Positions 1 to 5,343 of a stretch of 5,343 nucleotides of DNA are shown here, piece after piece. Numbering within the stretch: the first letter of the stretch is position 1; each line of letters opens with the position of its first letter. The position numbers and the translations under genes were made by a program. The DNA is from Bacteroidales bacterium. Lineage in GTDB: Bacteria; Bacteroidota; Bacteroidia; Bacteroidales; B39-G9. The notes beneath the pieces were generated by a model. The model searched no databases, had not been told where the DNA came from, and was given only the letters and a program-made list of their open reading frames with translations. The DNA lies in NCBI GenBank assembly GCA_023145555.1, contig JAGLDO010000063.1, positions 1 through 5,343 on the forward strand. The letters are read 5' to 3'.

Positions 1-1835
1 ATTTTCTTGTTTTTATCTTGAATTTCCATTTCGATATTTTTCATCTCTGTAATATCATGGGCAACAATAAGAATTGTTTCTAATTCTTTTTCATCGTTGA
101 ATTCGGGTATTGAGTTAACTTGCATTATTCTGTCTCCAAAATTAGTTGGAAAAACTATTTCGGTGTTTATTTTGTATTGTGTTTCTGTAATTTTTTTTAT
201 TGTATCTTTAAAAAAGCCTGAAAGTTGAGCGTTGAAGTTTACTTCATCAATTGATTTTTTTATTACTTCGTTAGTGTCAATACCTGTAAATATTTTCACA
301 ATAGGATTTACATAAAAGAATTGTCCTTCTAAGTTAAGACGGATAATCATATCCGGGCTATTTTCGGAAAGAGCTTGCATCTGACTCTTCATTCTTTCTT
401 CTTTTTCAGCTCTTTTTCTTTCTGTAATATCTTGTGAATTTATAATAATCCCACTAATAGCGGGATCGTGTATCAAGTTTCTTCCGGTCGATTCGATATA
501 AATTTTTTCTCCATCTTTTCTCATGTAAGTATATTGAATTAAATGAGAAGTGTTTGGATTTGACAATAATTTTTTAAACACATCTTTTATATCGTTAACA
601 CCCTGTGATGTTAGTCTTTCCATGTCTTTCCCCTCCATCATTTCTTCATCAGAATATCCATATATTTTCGCAACGGAAGGGCTTATATACTTTAGCTTAA
701 GATCTTCGTCATAAATTGAAATTACCTCTGATGCATTTTCTAATAATGAATGAAGACGTTTTTGTGCATTTTCGACTTCGAGTATTTGTTTTTCCAGATT
801 TTCGTTTGTTTTTTCAAGCTCATCATGAGTCACTCTCATTTCTTCAGCATTTTGGCGGAGTTCTTCTTCATTTTCTCTTAATTCCTCTGCCATTTCTTGT
901 GCCTCTTTTAAGAGTTTCTCTGTTTGTGTATTAATTTTTAAATTAAAAACTGTACGAGCTAAAATATCACTTAATTCTTCAACAAAATTTATTTTTAAAT
1001 GATCAATTTCACTTTTTAAAGTAGCAAATTCAATAACTCCTTGTAGTTTTTCATCAGTAATTAAAGGTACTATTAGGATGCAGGAAGGTTTTTCGTCGCC
1101 TAGAATTCCTGATGTAATTGTAATATAATCGTTAGGAATTTCTGTGCGGTAAATCGTATCCATTTCAAATGCAGCTTGCCCAATTAAACCTTCACCTACT
1201 TTAAATTCCTGAGTTTGATATTTCTTTCTATTATAAGCAAATGTTGCTACATTAACAAGTTTGTTTTCGTCTTCTTCATAAACATAAAAAGCTCCTTGTG
1301 TCACCTTTGTATAATTAATAAGGTTCACAAGTGTATCATAAGCTAAATCATTAATATCTGTGTGCAAACGAAGTATTGTTGATATTTTATCTTTTCCTTG
1401 AGCAATCCAATTTTGTTCTTCTTCTTTATTTTTTGAAGCAACAAGGTCGTTTCTCATTTTTATAAGAGATTTCCCTAAAATATCATTTTTATCAATACTC
1501 ATCTGATCAAAAGAAAAATCTCCTTCTCCAATTTTTTTGGCAAATTGAGCGTTCTTTCTAATATTTTCTTCTTGGTCTTTAATTGTCAGCTCATAATCAG
1601 ACATTTTTTTTGTTGTTCCTTTAGAAAAGATTTTGTAAATAAAATAGAAACAAACGGGAAGAAAATCAATAATAAATAAAATAGGATTTGATATATGCAT
1701 ATGAGCTATATTTGCAAACGAAAATTTTACATCCATAGCTATTATATTAATAATCCATGCTATTATTATTATAGCAAATCCGGAAATTATTGCTCCGGTT
1801 TTAATAGTATTGATATTTGAATTTTTATTACTCAT
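1..1835 (-). CDS. Membrane sensor, 2TM-HAMP-GAF-coiled coil-PAS-PAS, C-terminus cut off by window edge
   Basis: This frame is open for 611 codons from ATG at 1835 to the left edge with no stop, so the 3' end is missing. Seen: two hydrophobic segments at residues about 13-34 and 50-69, then a HAMP-like helix pair at about 80-135 (KKIGEGDFSF, then DILGKSLIKMRNDL). A GAF domain follows at about 150-300 (core VGEGLIGQ, then PSCILIVPL and GVIEFATL), a Glu-rich heptad coiled coil at about 303-360, PAS 1 at about 360-477 ending in SQDITERKRAE, and PAS 2 at about 485-600 ending in VAHDITEMKN. It should be an inner-membrane signalling protein that senses through cytoplasmic GAF/PAS domains, since the segment between the TM helices is short. 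The output is unseen: a histidine kinase is possible, but the last residues (DKNKK, then Ile or Met) resemble the lead-in to SpoIIE/PP2C phosphatase domains in Bacteroidota. The first ATG was chosen because it keeps TM1 and lies 21 bp after the preceding stop. Internal ATGs (residues 34, 46) would lose TM1. It is the last visible gene of the cheR-cheB operon. Confidence 0.9.
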   Translation of the reverse strand, partial: MSNKNSNINTIKTGAIISGFAIIIIAWIINIIAMDVKFSFANIAHMHISNPILFIIDFLPVCFYFIYKIFSKGTTKKMSDYELTIKDQEENIRKNAQFAKKIGEGDFSFDQMSIDKNDILGKSLIKMRNDLVASKNKEEEQNWIAQGKDKISTILRLHTDINDLAYDTLVNLINYTKVTQGAFYVYEEDENKLVNVATFAYNRKKYQTQEFKVGEGLIGQAAFEMDTIYRTEIPNDYITITSGILGDEKPSCILIVPLITDEKLQGVIEFATLKSEIDHLKINFVEELSDILARTVFNLKINTQTEKLLKEAQEMAEELRENEEELRQNAEEMRVTHDELEKTNENLEKQILEVENAQKRLHSLLENASEVISIYDEDLKLKYISPSVAKIYGYSDEEMMEGKDMERLTSQGVNDIKDVFKKLLSNPNTSHLIQYTYMRKDGEKIYIESTGRNLIHDPAISGIIINSQDITERKRAEKEERMKSQMQALSENSPDMIIRLNLEGQFFYVNPIVKIFTGIDTNEVIKKSIDEVNFNAQLSGFFKDTIKKITETQYKINTEIVFPTNFGDRIMQVNSIPEFNDEKELETILIVAHDITEMKNIEMEIQDKNKK

Positions 1836-1857
1836 AATTAAGATATTATTCTTAATT
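1836..1857. repeat. Inverted repeat filling the GAF-gene/sensor-gene junction
   Basis: AATTAAGA (1836-1843) and TCTTAATT (1850-1857) are perfect 8-base complements around a 6-base loop. The element fills the 21-bp gap, takes in the last base of the upstream stop codon, and abuts the ATG of the large sensor. In RNA it would form an AU-rich, weak hairpin over the place where a ribosome binding site would lie, and no good Shine-Dalgarno is visible there. It might tune translation or mark an mRNA processing point. In such AT-rich DNA a chance palindrome is also reasonable. Confidence 0.4.
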
Positions 1858-2654
1858 TATTTTTTTATTAATTGTGAAATAAATTCGCTGTTTTTTTCAA
1901 ACAAGACAACTGATTGCTTTACAAAATTTTCTTTAAATGGAACAAATGAAGCTAATTCAACGATTCCAATTGTTTTTTCTTTATTAATAACAGGCAAAAT
2001 GAGCAAATATTTTGGAGAACTTTCACCTGTCCCTGAAACTACTTTAATATAATTTTCGGGGACTTCTGACAAGTTCATTGCTTTTTTATCTTTAGCAACT
2101 TGACCTGACAAGCCTTCTCCTATTTTAATTTTTTTTGGTTCTTCTTCGTTAAAATAAGCATATTTTGAGCATACTTCAAATTCTTCACTCTTAGATATTT
2201 TTAAATAAAAAAGACCTTGAACAATTTCATACTTTTTTGCAACATTTATTAAAAATTTTTCTGTATAGAGATTGATGTCTTTAATTTTTCTTAATTCTTC
2301 AAATATTGAATTAAGTTCCTTTTCTGTTTCAACTTCCTTTTCTGTTTTGTTTTTTTCTTCTAAATCATCATTTATCTCTTCTCTTGTTTCTTTTTTACTA
2401 TAATCTTCTGTTTTTGTTACATCTTTATTAAGTTTTAAAGATAATATTTTTAATGATATTGCAAAAAGAAAAATCACCAAAATTAAATTTATAAAGAAAA
2501 AAGTAATTACTCCAGAATAATTATTATTGATATTTGACAACTTATTAATGTCAGAAATTAGGTTTGTAATTTCTTGGAATAAAAACATTTCAAGTATTAT
2601 AAACATAATTATGATTATAATTGCAATTAATTTATAATTTTTTAAACCCTTCAT
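1857..2654 (-). CDS. Small two-TM membrane protein with a GAF domain
   Basis: This is a 265-residue protein without an enzymatic output domain. Seen: TM1 at about residues 8-27, a loop of about 20 residues, TM2 at about 49-72, a highly charged Glu/Lys linker at about 76-125 that is probably helical or coiled coil, and a GAF domain at about 120-262. The GAF core has IGEGLSGQ at 178-185, then PENYIKVVSG, then YLLILPVINKEKTIGIVELA. The same core pattern occurs in the next gene's GAF domain (VGEGLIGQ, PNDYITITSG, CILIVPLITDEKLQGVIEFA), so the two are related in both domain and layout. GAF domains bind small ligands or mediate dimerisation; the ligand cannot be told from sequence. Start: ATG 6 bp after the cheB stop, with only a weak purine stretch upstream, so translation may be coupled to cheB. 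Inferred role: a sensor or partner subunit acting with the large sensor downstream. Confidence 0.88.
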   Translation of the reverse strand: MKGLKNYKLIAIIIIIMFIILEMFLFQEITNLISDINKLSNINNNYSGVITFFFINLILVIFLFAISLKILSLKLNKDVTKTEDYSKKETREEINDDLEEKNKTEKEVETEKELNSIFEELRKIKDINLYTEKFLINVAKKYEIVQGLFYLKISKSEEFEVCSKYAYFNEEEPKKIKIGEGLSGQVAKDKKAMNLSEVPENYIKVVSGTGESSPKYLLILPVINKEKTIGIVELASFVPFKENFVKQSVVLFEKNSEFISQLIKK

Positions 2655-2660
2655 AAAATT

Positions 2661-3221
2661 TTATCTTAAGTTAAGTAAAAAATTAATAATCTCTTCAGTC
2701 TTAAATATATAATCAACTTTTGTCGCATTAATAGAAGCTGTTGTCATAGTAGGCACTTGGCATTCTTTTGGGTCTTGAACTATAGCAACCCCACCTGCGC
2801 TTTTTATAGCTTTAAGCCCTAAAGCGCCATCGCGATTCGCTCCTGAAAGAATAATTCCAATAGCTTTTCTGTTATAATTGTATGCAACAGATTCGAATGA
2901 CAAATCAATTGATGGTCTTGAATGATTAACTGGGTCTTCTGTTGATAATGCAAATTTATTTCCTAATTCAACATACATATGGTAATTTGCAGGCGCAAGA
3001 TAAATTTTCCCTGATTTAATGGGTTGTTTATCTGTAGGCTCCTCAATAGACATTTGTGATTTTATTGATAAAGCTTCAACAAAACCCGAGCGTATATGTT
3101 TTAGTCTATGCAAGCACAAAAAAACAGGTAGCGGGTATTTTTTAGGTAGTGCTGATATTATTTTAGTAACCACCTGAAAACTTCCTGCAGAGCCTCCTAT
3201 TATTACTGCTTTATAATCCAT
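2661..3221 (-). CDS. cheB: CheB-type protein-glutamate methylesterase, catalytic domain only (no receiver)
   Basis: At 186 residues this is essentially the whole CheB esterase domain and nothing else. CheB hydrolyses glutamyl methyl esters (and deamidates Gln) on receptor coiled coils in the cytoplasm. The catalytic triad is readable: Ser11 in IIGGSAGS, His38 in CLHRLKH, and Asp131 in LSGANRDGALG. Other family marks are IYLAPANYHM (73-82), the SRPSIDLSFESVA segment (101-113), and QDPKECQVPTM near the C-terminus. Classical CheB has an N-terminal response-regulator receiver that is phosphorylated by CheA and blocks or frees the active site; it is absent here, since the ATG lies one residue before the esterase fold's first strand. 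Control must therefore come from another partner or be constitutive. It is 4 bp after the CheR-like gene, whose end carries its Shine-Dalgarno, and 6 bp before the GAF gene. Confidence 0.94.
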   Translation of the reverse strand: MDYKAVIIGGSAGSFQVVTKIISALPKKYPLPVFLCLHRLKHIRSGFVEALSIKSQMSIEEPTDKQPIKSGKIYLAPANYHMYVELGNKFALSTEDPVNHSRPSIDLSFESVAYNYNRKAIGIILSGANRDGALGLKAIKSAGGVAIVQDPKECQVPTMTTASINATKVDYIFKTEEIINFLLNLR

Positions 3222-3225
3222 TAAT

Positions 3226-4053
3226 TTATCCTATTTTTTTTTTGTAAATTTTTTCCAGTTTGTCAATTAATATAAGTTTATTGCTTGATGAACTATATTC
3301 TAAAGTTTCTCCACTACCTAAAGCTAACATACCTGCCGGAACTAAACTATCTATTAGTTTCAAAGCTACTTTATCTTGCAATGACTGATTAAAATAAATC
3401 ATGTGATTTTGAAAAATAATTAGCTTAAAGCTTGCTGATGATGCGTCTTGAGTTATTATGCTTTTATGAAAAGTAACATTTCTTATTAACGAAGTATCCA
3501 AATATGCACAATTATTTTTAACGGTATAATAATTAGCTAATTGAAACTTACCTGCATATCGTTTATAATTGGCTTCTCCAACTTCAATTTTCTTTAAACT
3601 ATATCCTCCACCTTCTTTAATTCTTGCCAATTTTTTTTCACTCATGCTTGATGCTGTAATTTGAACATTGTTTGTTAAGCCTAATTCATGTAAAATAATT
3701 TCAAGCGTAAATAACCCATCTCCCGAAGTAATATGAGGCATCCAAATTTTAAGATCTCTACTTGATGCTAATTTTGGTAAATATTTATCTCTTATTTCTC
3801 TCCAAAACGATGGCGTTCTAAACATCTCTGTAGTGTCAATAAGAATTTTATCTATAAAATCTTCAAAATCGATTTCTTTTTTTTGAATGTCTTGAATAAA
3901 ATTTTCAAGATTGTTATAATTATTATTATTAATGAATTGAATGAGTCGATGTTTAAAAGTGGTTAAAGCATAATCTTTGAAATCATAATTATATGTTTCA
4001 TTAATTGCCTTAATAATCTTTCTTGCATCTACTATTCCTATATTATTAATCAT
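3226..4053 (-). CDS. Degenerate CheR-like methyltransferase homologue, probably catalytically impaired
   Basis: The 275-residue product keeps the overall CheR layout: an N-terminal helical CheR_N-like region (about 8-70; FKDYALTTFKHRL), then DTTEMFRTPSFW (73-84), a Rossmann-like region, and NHMIYFNQSLQDKV (216-229) with the late LALGSGETLE. The cofactor motifs differ from its intact neighbour. WHSGCSSGQE becomes WMPHITSGDG (104-113), so the Gly-Cys pair and the final acidic residue of motif I are lost. ASDIN becomes ASSMS (134-138), replacing the acidic residue that in CheR contacts the SAM ribose. LCRNV becomes IFQNH (213-217). The frame is uninterrupted and tightly coupled to cheB, so it looks kept as a protein rather than a pseudogene. 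Inference: a pseudo-methyltransferase that binds substrate or a partner, or a divergent enzyme. The start is the first ATG, with no clear Shine-Dalgarno; the 51-bp gap upstream holds no convincing terminator or promoter. An A10 run precedes its stop. Confidence 0.88.
   Translation of the reverse strand: MINNIGIVDARKIIKAINETYNYDFKDYALTTFKHRLIQFINNNNYNNLENFIQDIQKKEIDFEDFIDKILIDTTEMFRTPSFWREIRDKYLPKLASSRDLKIWMPHITSGDGLFTLEIILHELGLTNNVQITASSMSEKKLARIKEGGGYSLKKIEVGEANYKRYAGKFQLANYYTVKNNCAYLDTSLIRNVTFHKSIITQDASSASFKLIIFQNHMIYFNQSLQDKVALKLIDSLVPAGMLALGSGETLEYSSSSNKLILIDKLEKIYKKKIG
3229..3232 (-). promoter_or_regulatory. Shine-Dalgarno AGGA for cheB, inside the end of the CheR-like gene
   Basis: AGGA lies 7 bases before the cheB ATG and within the last sense codons and stop of the preceding gene (ATA GGA TAA). 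It is one of the few good ribosome binding sites in the window. Its position suggests translational coupling of the two genes and supports the ATG at 3221 as the cheB start, which excludes a hidden receiver domain. Confidence 0.65.
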
Positions 4054-4104
4054 TATAAATAATTATAACGGTTTTGTTTAAAGTTAAAAAATTATATTAT
4101 AATA

Positions 4105-4947
4105 TCAAAAAGGCTTCTTCTTATACAAACCCTTAGTTCGTTCAAAATTATTAGAAACGGGTCCTAAAATGCTTTCATGTGCTCCAAGCACTAAAGATCC
4201 GTTACGGTATAGGTTGTTACTAAATAATTCTATAACGCTGTTTTGTAATTTATTATTAAAATAAATAATTACATTTCTACATAATATTATATCAAATTTT
4301 GAATAAAAAATATTACCATCGTTAACAAGATCGTGTTTCCTGTAAACAGGTTTGTCACGAAGGAACTTTTTCATTGTTATAATATCTTTAGCCTTGTCAA
4401 TATCGAAATAATCTGAATAAGGAACTTCTTTGTATTCATCATAATTATATGGATTTTCTTTAATAACTTTATCAAAGTTATCAAGATAACCTAAATTAAA
4501 ACGATATTTATATTGTCCTCTTTTGGCATTTTCCAGCATCTGAGTATTAATATCTGAAGCAAAAACCTTAGCTTTGTCAAATAAATCAAGTTGATGCAAA
4601 AGTATTAACATTGAGTAAATTTCTTGACCACTTGAACAACCCGAATGCCAAATAAATATTGATTTATTTTTTTTAAATTTTGGTAGTATTCTATATTTTA
4701 ATGTAATCCAAATTTCAGGGTCTCTAAATAATTCTGTAGTATTAACAGTAATGTCTCTTATTATTTGCTCTAAAAACTCTTTGTCGTTTGAAACCTTACG
4801 TATAAGCCCGTTAACATCGGTTTTATAATCAACAAGTAGTTTTTCTGCTCGACGCTTAAACGACTTCTCTGAATAATTTGTAAAATTATACGTTGAAACA
4901 TTTTTTATAGTAGAAATAAATTTTAAAACATCATCATCAGTAACCAT
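4105..4947 (-). CDS. cheR: CheR-type protein-glutamate O-methyltransferase (intact motifs)
   Basis: This 280-residue protein has the usual CheR length and order. The N-terminal helical domain (about 5-60) has the basic helix KSFKRRAEKLL (28-38). NTTELFRDPEIW (69-80) carries the conserved Phe-Arg of the SAM pocket. Motif I is IWHSGCSSGQEIYS (99-112), FASDIN (129-134) holds the ribose-contacting Asp132, and ILCRNVIIYFNN (221-232) is the family signature, followed by LVLGAHES. CheR transfers methyl from S-adenosylmethionine to receptor glutamates in the cytoplasm. The stretch between FASDIN and the CRN motif (about 145-205) is somewhat long and rich in Tyr and Asp; in classical CheR this region holds the small beta subdomain that can dock a receptor tail peptide. 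No TPR tail is present. It is the first gene of the run, behind a candidate promoter; an AAGG site 9 bases upstream supports the ATG. Confidence 0.95.
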   Translation of the reverse strand: MVTDDDVLKFISTIKNVSTYNFTNYSEKSFKRRAEKLLVDYKTDVNGLIRKVSNDKEFLEQIIRDITVNTTELFRDPEIWITLKYRILPKFKKNKSIFIWHSGCSSGQEIYSMLILLHQLDLFDKAKVFASDINTQMLENAKRGQYKYRFNLGYLDNFDKVIKENPYNYDEYKEVPYSDYFDIDKAKDIITMKKFLRDKPVYRKHDLVNDGNIFYSKFDIILCRNVIIYFNNKLQNSVIELFSNNLYRNGSLVLGAHESILGPVSNNFERTKGLYKKKPF

Positions 4948-4956
4948 ATACTACTA

Positions 4957-4960
4957 CCTT
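4957..4960 (-). promoter_or_regulatory. Shine-Dalgarno AAGG for cheR
   Basis: AAGG sits 9 bases before the ATG at 4947, in the context CAAGGTAGTAGTATATG. It supports that start codon; no other in-frame start is needed for a full-length CheR. Confidence 0.5.
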
Positions 4961-4990
4961 GTTATTCTTTAGTTGTGTGTGTTAAATTTT

Positions 4991-4998
4991 CAAATGTA
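4991..4998 (-). promoter_or_regulatory. Candidate Bacteroidota-type -7 promoter element TACATTTG
   Basis: TACATTTG on the minus strand exactly fits the TAnnTTTG -7 consensus known for Bacteroidota primary sigma factor promoters. It lies about 44 bases before the cheR ATG in the only sizeable intergenic gap, so transcription would start roughly 35-40 bases before cheR. A clear TTTG at the usual -33 position is not present; that region is a run of A and T. If real, it would drive the whole cheR to sensor run. Confidence 0.4.
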
Positions 4999-5051
4999 AT
5001 AATTTTTATTTTAAAATTACTATTGTTTTATCATATTTAGTGATTTTTATA

Positions 5052-5343
5052 CTAAAATTTCAATTTAAATGATGCTATTATTGGTTGATGGTCGGAATTT
5101 ATAAAATGAAGGTTAACTGTGGTCATAAAAATTTCTTCAATATTTGGCGATATTACAAAAAAATCAATAATGTTGGTATATGTCTCTCCTTTAATGTATT
5201 TTGTTTCTAAACTTCTGTTTGTTGCTGTGTTTTTGTCAAAAATATATTTCCAAGATTTGGGTAAAAAGTTTTTGTTAACACTTCTTAAAATAACACTGTT
5301 TGTTTGCAATTTTTGGAACTTATTAACTGACAGCTTAGGTGGT
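5052..5343 (-). CDS. EEP-family (endonuclease/exonuclease/phosphatase) protein, C-terminal fragment
   Basis: The frame is open to the right edge, so only the last 96 residues are visible; the frame continues above a TTG at 5309 (PPKLSVNKFQK), which shows that this TTG is internal and not the start. Seen: NIIDFFVISPNIEEI, matching the IDYILVSP-type strand of the EEP fold, and NSDHQPIIASFKL close to the C-terminus, with the Asp-His pair of the family's SDH active-site motif. Family members are metal-dependent phosphodiesterases or nucleases with the catalytic core spread over the whole chain; the N-terminal metal-binding Asn/Glu motifs are outside the window, so substrate and location (cytoplasmic or exported) cannot be judged. 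It ends in TAG 104 bp before cheR. No strong terminator is visible between them, but the distance and unlike function suggest a separate transcription unit. Confidence 0.8.
   Translation of the reverse strand, partial: PPKLSVNKFQKLQTNSVILRSVNKNFLPKSWKYIFDKNTATNRSLETKYIKGETYTNIIDFFVISPNIEEIFMTTVNLHFINSDHQPIIASFKLKF

Noticed and set aside
716..934. Plus-strand frame of 72 codons rich in Phe and Leu
   Set aside because: It is the antisense shadow of the sensor's coiled-coil region: Glu/Lys codons reversed give Phe/Leu. The minus-strand frame has clear domain motifs throughout.
1810..2052. Plus-strand frame of 80 codons with a hydrophobic start
   Set aside because: It lies opposite the GAF domain end and the sensor start, both well supported on the minus strand; no homology-like motif or ribosome site is visible.
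3219..3243. Possible slippage fusion of the CheR-like protein to CheB at the A10 run
   Set aside because: The frame that would enter cheB meets TAG at 3233-3231 at once, and the other frame meets TAA at 3223-3221, so no frame joins the two proteins.
3916..3937. AAT/ATT-rich simple repeat
   Set aside because: It is an in-frame Asn-rich stretch (NNNNYNN) in the CheR-like protein, ordinary for an AT-rich genome, and not a separate repeat element.
4054..4104. Possible internal promoter before the CheR-like gene
   Set aside because: The 51-bp gap is AT-rich with TATAAT-like strings but has no TAnnTTTG element; such strings are expected by chance at this composition.
4998..5025. Possible terminator hairpin (GTAAT ... 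ATTAC) between the EEP gene and cheR
   Set aside because: Only five clean pairs, an AT-only interior with bulges and no following T run; too weak to call in such AT-rich DNA.
5307..5309. TTG as the start of a short 85-residue protein at the right edge
   Set aside because: The frame stays open upstream to the window edge, and the visible domain is only the C-terminal end of an EEP fold, so this TTG is an internal Leu codon.

Overview
The window is visibly AT-rich, and every supported gene lies on the minus strand, so the reading order runs from high to low coordinates. The protein styles point to a member of the Bacteroidota: Lys/Asn/Ile-rich proteins, a GAF/PAS sensor with a Glu-rich heptad coiled coil, weak Shine-Dalgarno sequences, and a TAnnTTTG-like promoter element. 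This assignment is an inference; no rRNA or other marker is present.

Layout from right to left. Positions 5343-5052 hold the C-terminal end of an endonuclease/exonuclease/phosphatase (EEP) family protein. A 104-bp gap follows, with a candidate promoter. Then comes a tight five-gene run: a complete CheR-type methyltransferase (4947-4105); a second CheR-like protein whose SAM-binding motifs are eroded (4053-3226); a free-standing CheB-type methylesterase domain without a receiver (3221-2661); a small two-TM GAF-domain protein (2654-1857); and a large two-TM HAMP-GAF-PAS-PAS sensor (1835 to beyond position 1). Gaps between the five genes are 51, 4, 6 and 21 bp, so they are probably one operon. 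The last gene has no stop in the window; its output domain is cut off, but its final residues resemble the lead-in to a SpoIIE-type PP2C phosphatase domain.

How they may work together. CheR and CheB normally add and remove methyl groups on glutamates in the coiled coil of chemoreceptors. Here they sit beside a membrane sensor with a long Glu-rich coiled coil, and no chemoreceptor, CheA or CheW is visible. CheB has no phospho-receiver. The best reading is an adaptation module moved from chemotaxis to a GAF/PAS signalling protein, with a degenerate CheR paralogue and a GAF-only membrane partner as extra parts. The gene content is read directly from the sequence. The idea that the sensor is the methylation substrate is inference. 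No RNA genes, mobile elements or CRISPR arrays were seen, and no gene-free stretch exceeds about 105 bp.
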